Notes: generated by a model not told the origin, from the sequence alone. 14,970 nt of DNA from Acidobacteriaceae bacterium (GCA_030049955.1 JASIJX010000227.1:1-14970); one strand, 5' to 3'; positions 6,055 to 13,337 are shown, counted from the stretch's first letter. Translations and numbers: made by a program.

Positions 6055-7407
6055 TTAGTTGGTGCGTCCATCCACCAGGCACCACGATGCCGGTCCCTGC
6101 AGTGCGTAGCTGCTGGCCACGCGCAAGTCGTTCAGCACACCGGAGTTCGGGTCTACCACGCGTCCCGTCACCGACGAGTCGTACTGGTTGGCTGTGTAGA
6201 TGAATTGGTTCGATGGATCTTCCACAAGGCACTGCGGACCGGACCCTGACCCGAACGGCTCGCCTGCGATGAATGTGAGCTGGAACGATGGGCTGTTGGT
6301 CAGGAAATAGCCGGCAATTCCGCTTTGCGGATTCGGCCCAGTGATATTGCTTCCCTGGTTCGCCACGTAGACGAATTTGCCCTTCGACTCAACGATCAGA
6401 TAGATCGGGTTTGCGAGCGTGGGATCGCCAGGAACGATGCCGCCCGTCTGCGCCTGCAGCGCGCCGCTGGAGCCCAGTGTGAACGGCAGAATCTGGCTGG
6501 GAGCCGTTGCCGGCTCGCCATTCGATGTGAATGAGATCGGCTCGTTATCCAGCACGTAGATCACGCTCGCCGCGTTCACGATAGCGTTGCCCTCGCTAAT
6601 GCCCAGCTGCTGCGAGGTGTTCTGGCTCAGCGTCAACTGGCCCGAGGTGCTCGAGTATGCGTAGGGAAATACCTGCGAGCCGCCCGTGTACGGGAACGAG
6701 GTCTGTGCGCTGCTGGACGTGAGCGTCAGCAGGAAGCCGCCCGACAGCACGAAATCCACCGGATTCGGTGGCACAGGGAAGTATGTAAGCGCCGCGCCGC
6801 CGGCAGCCGTCACCTGAGCGTTCTCCACCAGCGAAAGGCGTCCGGTCGTCTGGTTGATCTGGAAGACCGTCACGTCGGCGCAAGTGGTCGCGCTCGAGCC
6901 AAGCGCCAACTGGCAGGCCGAACTCGACGGCGCGTCGTGATCCAGCACCAGCAGATAATTCCCCGTCGAGTCCACCACCATCCGGAAGGGATTCGTGCCC
7001 TGCGAGTAGAAGGTCTGCTGGAAGGTGAGTGAGCCGTTGCCGCCCACCAAAAACTGCGTGATGTTCGAGCCTTGGCACGGATCGGCAGTCGTGCAGTCCC
7101 CATTGCCGGCCGCATTCACGCCGCGGTTCAGCACGTACACGAACCGGCTTCCGTTGGTCAGCACTGCGCGCACGGGATTAGCGCCGCCTGAGGAGACCGG
7201 CAGCGTGTTGATCATCGTCAGCTGGCCCGTATTGTGGTCGATCTTGAATCCGCTGATAATTCCGTTGCCGCTGGGCTGGGCGGTCAGTGTGCCTGTTACG
7301 TACAAATAGCCGACAGTATAACTTTCAACGCAAGACGAAACGCCCAAAATGACGCCCGCTGAAAGCGCGCCAGTAAGTAATGCCTTGCCGAATTTCGTGA
7401 ACTTCAT
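6055..7407 (-). CDS. Lactonase-type beta-propeller lipoprotein, paralog 3
   Basis: This protein of 450 residues is the longest and most diverged of the three tandem paralogs. The signal peptide MKFTKFGKALLTGALSAGV ends in the lipobox VSSC, with Cys26 lipidated as in the other two. Immediately after, TVGYLYVTG mirrors TVDFVYV of paralog 2 and TIDYVYV of paralog 1. Later blades include FVYVLNRGVNAAG, FVYVANQGSNITG and FIYTANQYDSSVTGRVVDPNSG. Cysteines C105 and C111 (CTTADPC) repeat the spacing of the paralog 2 loop, though in a different blade, and a second pair occurs in SSACQ and TTCAD. AAGGAA precedes the ATG. The promoter candidate is at 7490-7519. Substrate and partners are unknown, and an envelope location is predicted from the lipobox. 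Confidence 0.83.
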   Translation of the reverse strand: MKFTKFGKALLTGALSAGVILGVSSCVESYTVGYLYVTGTLTAQPSGNGIISGFKIDHNTGQLTMINTLPVSSGGANPVRAVLTNGSRFVYVLNRGVNAAGNGDCTTADPCQGSNITQFLVGGNGSLTFQQTFYSQGTNPFRMVVDSTGNYLLVLDHDAPSSSACQLALGSSATTCADVTVFQINQTTGRLSLVENAQVTAAGGAALTYFPVPPNPVDFVLSGGFLLTLTSSSAQTSFPYTGGSQVFPYAYSSTSGQLTLSQNTSQQLGISEGNAIVNAASVIYVLDNEPISFTSNGEPATAPSQILPFTLGSSGALQAQTGGIVPGDPTLANPIYLIVESKGKFVYVANQGSNITGPNPQSGIAGYFLTNSPSFQLTFIAGEPFGSGSGPQCLVEDPSNQFIYTANQYDSSVTGRVVDPNSGVLNDLRVASSYALQGPASWCLVDGRTN

Positions 7408-7477
7408 GCGATTCCTTCATCCTGGCCGGGCATGTGCCTCCAGGTTTGATCGTTCCCGAGCAGAGCTGGGTTGGGAC

Positions 7478-7490
7478 GGGTCCCTCACAA
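7478..7490 (-). promoter_or_regulatory. TTGTGAGGGACCC motif shared with the paralog 2 upstream region
   Basis: On the minus strand TTGTGAGGGACCC directly follows the -10 of paralog 3. Related copies upstream of paralog 2 read TTGTGAGGACCC (5917-5928) and AATTGTGAGCACC (5953-5965). The shared core TTGTGAG with ACC after one to two bases could be a regulator site, or simply ancestry kept from the gene duplication. Confidence 0.35.
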
Positions 7491-7519
7491 TTGTAAAAGG
7501 CCGAGCCAGTTTGTGCCTA
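7490..7519 (-). promoter_or_regulatory. Candidate sigma-70-type promoter of paralog 3
   Basis: TAGGCA (7514-7519) and TACAAT (7490-7495) on the minus strand are 18 bp apart. The -10 hexamer is identical to that of paralog 1, and the -35 (TAGGCA) differs from TAGTCA by one base. The leader to the ATG at 7407 would be about 75 nt. Confidence 0.5.
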
Positions 7520-7555
7520 GCAGAGCTCCGCCAGGGCCGCAATCCCGCCTTTTCC

Positions 7556-7572
7556 TCCGGCTTCCAGCCGGA
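7556..7572. terminator. Hairpin downstream of the M13 peptidase gene
   Basis: TCCGGCT and AGCCGGA form a perfect 7-bp stem with a 3-nt loop, about 80 nt past the M13 stop codon. On the minus strand it is followed by GGAAAA rather than a T tract, so it is a weak terminator candidate. Confidence 0.25.
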
Positions 7573-7651
7573 TTTCGGCCGCCATCGGTAGGGAGTCTTC
7601 CTCAACCCGCCGCGGGCCGTCTCCCTGTTTTCTGATTCCTGTTCCCTGCCT

Positions 7652-9772
7652 TTACCACACCCGGCATGATTTCTCCGGATACATCGGCTGCCCCCTCGTG
7701 CAGTGGAAGGCCTTGCCGAAGTCCTCGAAGTTCTGCACGGTGCCGTTTACGCGCCACTTGCCCGGCGAGTGCGGATCGACCAGTGCCGCCTGCCGCGCCG
7801 CCGCCTCGCGCGTGTTCTGGCACCACACTTGTGCAAACCCGATGAAGTATCTCTGCGCCGAGGTGTAGCCATCAATTTTTTCGTCGATTGATTTGCCCTC
7901 GTCTTTGAGTGCTTCGAGCAGCGCCATATAGGCGATGCGCAGCCCGCCGTTGTCCGCTGTGTTTTCGCCCAGCGTCAGGTGACCGTTCAGGTTCACTGCC
8001 GGCGCGTTGTCGTGCGCAGGGGCCGCCTCAAACCCGCTGTACTCATCGGCCACGCACTCGGTCCGCTGCTTGAATGCCTGCTCGTCAGACGGCGTCCACC
8101 ACTCCCGCAGGTTTCCCTTGGCATCGAACTGCGAGCCCTGGTCGTCGAACCCATGCGTCATCTCGTGCCCGATGACCACCCCGATGCCGCCATAGTTCAC
8201 CGCCGCGTCGGCATTGGGATCGAAAAACGGCGGCTGCAGAATGCCGGCAGGGAAGTTGATGTCGTTGAAGCTGTCGCGGTAGTAGGCATTCACGGTTGGC
8301 GGCGTCATGCCCCACTCCTTCTCGTCCACCGGCTTATCCAGCTTGTTGAAGTTGTAATCCCGTTCGTAGACGGCCGCCTGCTGCATGTTGTGCACAAACC
8401 TGTCGCGCACCACCTTTACGCTCGAGTAGTCCCGCCACTTCTGCGGGTAGCCAATGTTTTGCCGGATCACATCCAGTTTCTGTTGGGCCTGCTTCCTGGT
8501 CTCCTCGCTCATCCACGGCAGTCCCTGGATGTCCTGGCCGAGCGCCGTCTCAAGATTTGCAATCAGCTTCTCCATGCTTTCTTTGGAAGAAGGTGGGAAA
8601 TTCTCCTTCACCCAATCCTGGCCCACTGCCTCGCCCAGCGCTCGGTCCGTAGTCATAGTGCACTGCCGCCAGCGCGGCATTGGCTCCTTCTGTCCAGCCA
8701 GCGTCTGGTGGAAGAATCGGAAGTCCTCGTCAAAAAATGGCTTCGATAGCTGCGAAGCCCGCCCGTGCAGCGACTGCCAGCGCAGATAGCTCTTCCACGC
8801 ATCCAGTGGCTCGCTTTCAAGCATCCCGTTCAGCGCCGTGAAGTACTGTGGTGTGGCCACGTTCAGCGTTTCAAATTCGCGGATGCCGATGGAGCCGAAG
8901 TACGCTTTGAAGTCGAAATTCGGCGCCAACTTCTGAAAGTCGGCAACGGTGTGGATGTGGTACACCTTCTCCGGATCGCGCAATTCCGTGCGGCTCAAGA
9001 ACGATTTCGCCATCGCCGTCTCGATCCGCATCACCGCATCGGCCTCTTTAGCCGCCTGCTCCGGCGTATCGCCCGCCAGCGCGAACATCTTTTTCATGTG
9101 CTCCACATATTCGGCGCGGATCTGGGCGAAATGCGGATTATCGACCAGGTAATAATCCCGGTCCGGCAGCGAAATGCCGCCCTGGTCGATCTCAGCGATC
9201 TGCTTCGACGAGTCCTTCTCGTCCTGTGTCACGCCGAAGTCGAAGAAACCGTCCGGCACGCCGTTATTCTCAAGGTCAGCCATCAGCGCGGCAAGCTGAT
9301 GAATGTCGGTCATGGCACCGATCTTCTGCCACGACGGCCGAATCGGATCGAACCCCAGCTTGTCGATCGTCGCTGTGTCCATACACGACGCATAGAAATC
9401 CCCGTACTGCTTCTGCAGCGCATCTTTCGGATGGTTCGCCGCTGCCTCCAGGTCCTTCCACAATAGATATTGATTGCGTTGCTGAAGCAACGAGAAGGAG
9501 CGCACCCAACGCACCTGGTCGTTCGGCACCGGATTCTCTTTGAGCCAATTCCCGCATGCGTACTGGTAGAAATCCACGCAAGGATCGACGCTCTTGTCGA
9601 TCGCCGCAGCGTCGAAGCTCTTGACCTCCGGCGGCGACGTGGGCCGCGCCGTCACGTTCTGTGAAACCGGTGGCTCAGGCTGCTGGCCGCCCTGTGGTGC
9701 CTGCGCCAGGCAGGCCGTGGCCATCACAATCATCACAATTGCGAAAACGGGAGAGAAACGAAATCGCTGCAT
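7652..9772 (-). CDS. Secreted M13-family zinc metallopeptidase (neprilysin/PepO type)
   Basis: This 706-residue endopeptidase of the M13 family is close to the usual full length. An N-terminal signal peptide (about 1-25) is followed by the M13 N-terminal signature VDPCVDFYQYACGNWL (62-77). The C-terminal catalytic domain contains NAYY (495-498), the zinc motif HEMTH (536-540) with E537 catalytic, and the third zinc ligand in ENTADNGG (E603, with D607). The protein ends in CRVW, the conserved M13 C-terminal Cys-x-x-Trp. Members cleave oligopeptides outside the cytoplasm and are often multi-copy in Acidobacteriota. A lipoprotein reading is possible because a Cys lies at residue 21, but MATAC is a poor lipobox and ACLAQA fits type I cleavage better. 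AAAGGA (9781-9786) is 8 nt before the ATG. The gene is divergent from the pectinesterase gene. Confidence 0.95.
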   Translation of the reverse strand: MQRFRFSPVFAIVMIVMATACLAQAPQGGQQPEPPVSQNVTARPTSPPEVKSFDAAAIDKSVDPCVDFYQYACGNWLKENPVPNDQVRWVRSFSLLQQRNQYLLWKDLEAAANHPKDALQKQYGDFYASCMDTATIDKLGFDPIRPSWQKIGAMTDIHQLAALMADLENNGVPDGFFDFGVTQDEKDSSKQIAEIDQGGISLPDRDYYLVDNPHFAQIRAEYVEHMKKMFALAGDTPEQAAKEADAVMRIETAMAKSFLSRTELRDPEKVYHIHTVADFQKLAPNFDFKAYFGSIGIREFETLNVATPQYFTALNGMLESEPLDAWKSYLRWQSLHGRASQLSKPFFDEDFRFFHQTLAGQKEPMPRWRQCTMTTDRALGEAVGQDWVKENFPPSSKESMEKLIANLETALGQDIQGLPWMSEETRKQAQQKLDVIRQNIGYPQKWRDYSSVKVVRDRFVHNMQQAAVYERDYNFNKLDKPVDEKEWGMTPPTVNAYYRDSFNDINFPAGILQPPFFDPNADAAVNYGGIGVVIGHEMTHGFDDQGSQFDAKGNLREWWTPSDEQAFKQRTECVADEYSGFEAAPAHDNAPAVNLNGHLTLGENTADNGGLRIAYMALLEALKDEGKSIDEKIDGYTSAQRYFIGFAQVWCQNTREAAARQAALVDPHSPGKWRVNGTVQNFEDFGKAFHCTRGQPMYPEKSCRVW

Positions 9773-9850
9773 CGGATTTTTCCTTTGGGAACAGCGTCAA
9801 CCGGTTGGGCCATCGGCGTCGAAGCGCCGAGGAGGCGGCTGGGACATACG

Positions 9851-9877
9851 AAAGCCAGCCCATGAGGGCAGGCTTTT
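9851..9877. repeat. Long imperfect hairpin in the M13/pectinesterase spacer
   Basis: AAAGCC-A-GCCC (9851-9861) pairs with GGGC-A-GGCTTT (9866-9876) around ATGA, with one A-A mismatch, and TTTT runs to 9877. It looks like an intrinsic terminator, yet both adjacent genes start away from it. It could be a relic, an insulator or a dispersed repeat. The outer AAAGCC/GGCTTT arms resemble those of the terminator at 3188-3217. Confidence 0.45.
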
Positions 9878-9958
9878 ATGAGCAAAAGCGTATCACGCCG
9901 GGTCATCTAAATCATGCTGGGACGCAAGGTACCATCCTTAGGACGGCGGATGCCCGAT

Positions 9959-9983
9959 CCTAAAGGCGCTTCTTGCCTTTAGG
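9959..9983. promoter_or_regulatory. Perfect 9-bp inverted repeat upstream of the pectinesterase gene
   Basis: CCTAAAGGC (9959-9967) and GCCTTTAGG (9975-9983) flank a 7-nt spacer. It lies 49 bp before the pectinesterase ATG at 10032. A partly similar palindrome TCCTTAGGA lies just upstream. Length, symmetry and placement fit an operator for a dimeric regulator better than a terminator. Confidence 0.45.
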
Positions 9984-10019
9984 GTGTGAACCGCCAGCAC
10001 TCAACTCGCCCCGCCGCGC

Positions 10020-10025
10020 GACAAT
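10020..10025 (+). promoter_or_regulatory. Candidate -10 (GACAAT) of the pectinesterase gene, leaderless
   Basis: GACAAT ends 6 nt before the ATG at 10032, and no ribosome site is visible in the C-rich upstream sequence. The arrangement predicts transcription starting at the ATG. It departs from the consensus at the first base. Confidence 0.3.
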
Positions 10026-10031
10026 AGTTCC

Positions 10032-11024
10032 ATGCGTTCCCAACTGGTCTTAGCTGCATTCTTCCTCGCATCACTCTCGTACGCGCAAGATGTTCATGTC
10101 CGCGTCTCGTCCGATGTGAAGACCGGTGCCGAGAGCCCCACTGAATTTCCCACCATCCAGATGGCCCTGGACCACCATCCATGGCCTTCCAAAGGTGGCC
10201 GCGTCTATATCGAGATCGCCCCCGGCACGTATCACGAGCGCGTCATCATCACCCAGAACCATCCCAACATCACTCTCATCGGTATGGGCAAATCGCCCTC
10301 CGACGTCGTCATCACCAACAGCCTGAACGCCAAGCAGGCCGGCGGCACATTTTTCACCGAAACTGTCGAAATCAACGGCGACGGTTTCGAGGCCGACAAC
10401 CTTACCTTCGAGAACACCGCCGGCAACACCGGCCAGGCCGTCGCTGCCGCTGTCCGCGCCGATCGCGCGATCTTCAAGCACTGCCGTTTTCTCGGCCACC
10501 AGGACACGCTCTTTGCTGACTACGGCCGCCAGTACTACGTCGACTCCTATATTGAGGGCGGCGTCGACTTCATCTTCGGCAACGCCGCCGCCGTCTTCGA
10601 CCGTGACGAGATTCACGCCAACGGCCCTGGCTACCTGACCGCGCAGTCCCGCACCGCGCCCGATCAGTCCACCGGCTACGTCATCCTCAACAGCCGAGTG
10701 ACCAGCGGCATCGATCCCGCCGCGCCACACCAGACCGTCAGCCTCGGCCGCCCATGGCGTCCATTCTCCCGCGTCGTCTACATCAACACAGAACTGCCCG
10801 CCAACATCATCCCCGAAGGCTGGAGCAAGTGGGGCAAAGCCTCCAGCGAGCCACAGGCTTATTACGCCGAGTTCCACTCCACCGGCTCCGGCGCCAACCC
10901 CACCGCACGCGCCCCGTGGTCACACCAGCTCACAGCCAGACAGGCCGCTCAGTACAAACCGCGCGTATTCCTTGCCGGCAGCGACCATTGGAACCCCGAA
11001 GCCGAAGCCGCGCGGCTTCCATAG
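10032..11024 (+). CDS. Secreted pectinesterase (carbohydrate esterase family 8)
   Basis: This 330-residue enzyme is predicted to remove methyl esters from pectin, releasing methanol and de-esterified galacturonan for later lyases or hydrolases. A signal peptide ends near SYA (16-18), giving a mature protein starting at about Q19. The right-handed beta-helix domain fills the rest. CE8 motifs are all present: GQAVAAAVRADRAIF (134-148, Q135), GHQDTL (155-160, with D158 as acid/base), GGVDFIFGNA (176-185, with D179 as nucleophile) and SLGRPW (237-242, with R240 and W242 in the active site). No active residue is missing. The start is the first ATG with a signal peptide behind it. No Shine-Dalgarno sequence is visible, and GACAAT at 10020-10025 suggests a leaderless message. 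It is divergent from the M13 peptidase gene and convergent with the DUF1772 gene, 21 bp away. Confidence 0.95.
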   Translation: MRSQLVLAAFFLASLSYAQDVHVRVSSDVKTGAESPTEFPTIQMALDHHPWPSKGGRVYIEIAPGTYHERVIITQNHPNITLIGMGKSPSDVVITNSLNAKQAGGTFFTETVEINGDGFEADNLTFENTAGNTGQAVAAAVRADRAIFKHCRFLGHQDTLFADYGRQYYVDSYIEGGVDFIFGNAAAVFDRDEIHANGPGYLTAQSRTAPDQSTGYVILNSRVTSGIDPAAPHQTVSLGRPWRPFSRVVYINTELPANIIPEGWSKWGKASSEPQAYYAEFHSTGSGANPTARAPWSHQLTARQAAQYKPRVFLAGSDHWNPEAEAARLP

Positions 11025-11030
11025 CTTTTT
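11004..11030 (+). terminator. Palindrome plus T tract at the end of the pectinesterase gene
   Basis: GAAGCCGCGCGGCTTC (11004-11019) is a perfect 16-bp palindrome inside the last codons, followed by CATAG and CTTTTT. As RNA it can form a 6-bp stem with a GCGC loop. The T tract is 6 nt beyond the stem, so termination is plausible but not textbook. The gap to the convergent gene is only 21 bp. Confidence 0.4.
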
Positions 11031-11045
11031 GCCTCCGCGCGTCGC

Positions 11046-11489
11046 TTAACGGCTCGCGAGCAGAAACAGCGCCATCGCCGCTACCAGCGCAACTACGCGT
11101 GCCCGGTGCATCGCGTCCCAGCGTTTGTGCTCGCCATGCGCCTTGTCAAGATTTGAAATCGTGCCGCGCGCCAGCCGGTTGTTGATTGGGACCAGAAACA
11201 TCAGAGTCAGAACAATCACCACAGCCCAGATCGCCACGGCCGCAACAATCAGCCTCGCTCCAACATGGCCACGCAGCAGAAACGCCTCCGCGATCAGCAG
11301 CAGAAAATTGAGAACATACCAGAACGGCATTGCCTTACCGAGTCTTCCGGCAAAGTAGCCAACAGCGCGCGCACGCGACGGCTCTTCGAGCTTCCACAAA
11401 ATCGGATCGATAAACGCCGCAACCGCCAACTCGGCTCCGATCATGAGCCCCACAGAAATTACGATGACAATGTGAAAAAGAGAGTCCAA
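11046..11489 (-). CDS. DUF1772-like four-helix membrane protein, TTG start
   Basis: This 147-residue integral membrane protein has about four hydrophobic helices (near 5-26, 52-71, 76-97 and 129-145). The pattern FLVPINNRLARG, then KRWDAMHRARV, and an early AFIDPILWK resembles the DUF1772 family (anthrone-oxygenase-like), whose function in bacteria is mostly unknown. I place the start at the TTG at 11489 because GGGGAGGGG lies 7 nt upstream and the first helix follows immediately. A longer reading up to 11594 would add 35 residues with no domain character, across the ribosome site. The gene is divergent from guaA, with no visible functional link to it. Confidence 0.7.
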   Translation of the reverse strand: MDSLFHIVIVISVGLMIGAELAVAAFIDPILWKLEEPSRARAVGYFAGRLGKAMPFWYVLNFLLLIAEAFLLRGHVGARLIVAAVAIWAVVIVLTLMFLVPINNRLARGTISNLDKAHGEHKRWDAMHRARVVALVAAMALFLLASR

Positions 11490-11623
11490 TTGTTTACCCC
11501 TCCCCAAACCAGACGCGCTTTGCACACTGGCTGATTCAACTTTTTCAGGTCCGCAATCCTGCTTGCAAACGAGACCGGATGCGCTCTTCAACACCGATCT
11601 TTACATCCCTCCCCGCGCCCTGC

Positions 11624-11629
11624 AACACT
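11624..11629 (+). promoter_or_regulatory. Candidate -10 (AACACT) of guaA, leaderless
   Basis: AACACT ends 5 nt before the GTG start at 11635. The preceding sequence is C-rich with no purine-rich ribosome site. By analogy with the TACACT sites before the MgtE-like and VOC genes, transcription may begin at the start codon. Confidence 0.3.
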
Positions 11630-11634
11630 AAAAC

Positions 11635-13182
11635 GTGGACACCCAGACAATCGTCATCCTCGACTTCGGGTCGCAGTACACGCAGCTCATCGCGCGCCGC
11701 ATCCGCGAGCAGAACGTCTTCTCTGTCGTCGTGCCCTGCACGGCCGCGCTCTCGGAAATCCAAAACTACCGGCCCATCGGCATCATTCTCTCCGGCGGAC
11801 CGTCGTCGGTTTATGACGCCGACGCTCCGCCCGCTGATCCCCGCGTCCTCGAGCTCGGCATACCCGTCCTCGGCATCTGCTACGGTCTCCAGTTCATCGT
11901 CCACCATCTCGGCGGCAAAGTCCGCTCCGCGCCGTTGCGCGAGTACGGCCACGCCGATGTCGTCATCGAGCACGCTGCCTCGCCCATCTTCGCCGAGCTG
12001 CCCAAAACCCTCCAAGTGTGGATGAGCCACGGAGACGAAGCCCTCGAGCTTCCCTCCGGCTTCCGCCGCATTGCCGTTTCTTCGAACGCCTTGGCCGGCA
12101 TCGAGAACCCGGAGCGCCGCATCTGGGCCGTGCAGTTTCATCCCGAGGTGCATCACACGCCACTCGGCTCGCAACTCCTGCGCAACTTCCTCACCCTCTG
12201 CGGCGCGCGCGGCGACTGGACGCCAGCTCACTTCATCGAATCCACCGTCGCCTCCATCCGCGAAAAAGTCGGCGAAGGCCACGTCATCTGCGGCCTTTCC
12301 GGTGGCGTCGACTCTTCAGTTGCAGCCATGCTGGTGCACAAGGCGATCGGCAGTCAGCTCACCTGCATCTTCGTCAACAACGGCGTGCTGCGCAAAAACG
12401 AGTTCCAAAGCGTTCAAAAGAATCTGCGCGACAAACTCGGCCTCAACATCGTCGCCGTCAACGCCACCGCGCGCTTCCTCGAAAAGCTCGCCGGCGTCAC
12501 TGATCCCGAGCTCAAGCGCAAGCGCATCGGCCAGGAGTTCATCGCCGTATTCGACGACGAGGCACATCGCATCGCCGAGCAAAGCGGTGGAGTCGACTGG
12601 CTGGTGCAGGGCACGCTCTACCCCGATGTCATCGAATCCTCGAGCGTCAAAGGCCCCAGCCAGACCATCAAGAGCCATCACAACGTCGGCGGCCTGCCCG
12701 AGCGCATGAAATTGAAACTCATAGAACCGCTGCGCGACCTCTTCAAAGATGAAGTCCGCCGCATCGGCCGCGACATGGGCATGCCGGAAGAGCTGCTCAG
12801 CCGCCAGCCATTCCCCGGTCCCGGCCTCGCCGTGCGCATCCTCGGCGAAGTCACACCCGAGCGCGTGGCGCTGCTGCAGGAAGCCGACGAGATCGTCGTC
12901 GCCGAGATCAAAGCCGCCGGTCTCTACAACAAGGTCTGGCAAAGTTTCGCCGTCCTGCTGCCGGTTATGAGCGTTGGCGTCATGGGCGATCAGCGCACCT
13001 ACGCTTACACAGCCGCCATCCGCGCCGTCACCTCAGAAGACGGCATGACCGCCGACTGGGCCCAACTCCCCTACGAACTTATGAAGCGCATCTCCAACCG
13101 CATCGTCAACGAAGTCCGCGGCATCAACCGCGTCGTCTATGACATCACCTCAAAGCCACCCGGCACCATCGAGTGGGAGTAG
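11635..13182 (+). CDS. guaA: GMP synthase (glutamine-hydrolysing)
   Basis: This 515-residue cytosolic enzyme converts XMP, ATP and glutamine to GMP in the last step of guanine nucleotide synthesis. It is the full-length single-chain type. The class I glutamine amidotransferase domain (about 5-190) has the oxyanion strand SGGPSSVY (53-60), nucleophile C82 in GICYGLQ and the H169/E171 pair in QFHPEV. The ATP pyrophosphatase domain carries the P-loop SGGVDSS (222-228). The C-terminal dimerisation domain ends in PPGTIEWE, the usual GuaA terminus. The start codon is GTG, placed where the family's N-terminus begins ([14 protein letters not shown]), and no Shine-Dalgarno sequence precedes it. The gene is intact. 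Its 3' end abuts an AT-rich segment with an integrase remnant, consistent with the known use of the guaA 3' end as an island insertion site. Confidence 0.98.
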   Translation: MDTQTIVILDFGSQYTQLIARRIREQNVFSVVVPCTAALSEIQNYRPIGIILSGGPSSVYDADAPPADPRVLELGIPVLGICYGLQFIVHHLGGKVRSAPLREYGHADVVIEHAASPIFAELPKTLQVWMSHGDEALELPSGFRRIAVSSNALAGIENPERRIWAVQFHPEVHHTPLGSQLLRNFLTLCGARGDWTPAHFIESTVASIREKVGEGHVICGLSGGVDSSVAAMLVHKAIGSQLTCIFVNNGVLRKNEFQSVQKNLRDKLGLNIVAVNATARFLEKLAGVTDPELKRKRIGQEFIAVFDDEAHRIAEQSGGVDWLVQGTLYPDVIESSSVKGPSQTIKSHHNVGGLPERMKLKLIEPLRDLFKDEVRRIGRDMGMPEELLSRQPFPGPGLAVRILGEVTPERVALLQEADEIVVAEIKAAGLYNKVWQSFAVLLPVMSVGVMGDQRTYAYTAAIRAVTSEDGMTADWAQLPYELMKRISNRIVNEVRGINRVVYDITSKPPGTIEWE

Positions 13183-13187
13183 GTTTT
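13169..13187 (+). other. Candidate attL at the guaA 3' end
   Basis: The last codons and stop of guaA (GAGTGGGAGTAG, 13171-13182) are where guaA-targeting integrases are known to insert. The base composition falls sharply just after this point. A partial copy (GAGTGGG followed after a short mismatch by AGG) occurs at 14492-14506. Confidence 0.35.
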
Positions 13188-13188
13188 T

Positions 13189-13226
13189 AGAACTATGCTT
13201 TTTGTTTTCAATAATATAGTTCTTTT
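13189..13226 (+). terminator. Candidate guaA terminator hairpin
   Basis: AGAACTAT (13189-13196) and ATAGTTCT (13216-13223) form a perfect 8-bp stem with a 19-nt loop, followed by TTT. It begins 7 nt after the guaA stop. The stem is AT-rich and the loop large, so it is weak as a terminator. It could also be part of a recombination site. Confidence 0.4.
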
Positions 13227-13255
13227 ACAAATCTTCTACGCGCATTGAAAACAAA
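13201..13255. repeat. 12-bp inverted repeat interlocked with the previous hairpin
   Basis: TTTGTTTTCAAT (13201-13212) and ATTGAAAACAAA (13244-13255) are perfect reverse complements 31 nt apart. The left arm lies wholly inside the loop of the 13189-13223 hairpin and the right arm outside it. As RNA this is a pseudoknot arrangement; as DNA it could be paired protein-binding arms. The line 13201-13260 has only 17 G or C in 60 bases. Confidence 0.5.
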
Positions 13256-13294
13256 GCACTTACCTGCTGCACTTTCACAAAAAGTTGGACAGTT

Positions 13295-13321
13295 GGGACA
13301 CTACTGCTGACAGTAGTGCCC
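13295..13321. repeat. Hairpin upstream of the integrase fragment
   Basis: CACTACTG (13299-13306) and CAGTAGTG (13311-13318) form a perfect 8-bp stem with a CTGA loop. After one A-C mismatch two more G-C pairs extend it. It is about 20 nt before the GTG of the integrase remnant and may be an operator or leader element of the old integrase gene. Confidence 0.45.
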
Positions 13322-13337
13322 AGAAAGGTAGCTGTAA

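Noticed and set aside
7484..7493. AATTGTGAG resembling a lac operator half-site
   Set aside because: The symmetric second half is absent and no LacI-family gene is nearby; it is treated only as part of the motif shared by the propeller genes.
7979..9466. Two long plus-strand ORFs opposite the M13 peptidase gene
   Set aside because: Both lie inside a full-length M13 gene with intact zinc and C-terminal motifs; their products are arginine-rich without domains.
10071..10877. 268-codon minus-strand ORF opposite the pectinesterase gene
   Set aside because: It is low-complexity (Gly/Ala/Val/Asp-rich), the usual mirror image of a GC-rich gene, and the CE8 frame is certain.
11490..11594. N-terminal extension of the DUF1772 protein
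   Set aside because: The added 35 residues are not domain-like, and a strong GGGGAGGGG ribosome site lies within this stretch, just before the TTG at 11489.
12316..12942. 208-codon minus-strand ORF inside guaA
   Set aside because: It is antisense to the ATP pyrophosphatase and dimerisation domains of guaA, and no independent signal supports it.
13291..13321. Possible CRISPR-like or transposon terminal repeat at the CACTACTG hairpin
   Set aside because: There is a single hairpin only, with no repeated units, no matching end elsewhere in the window and no transposase.
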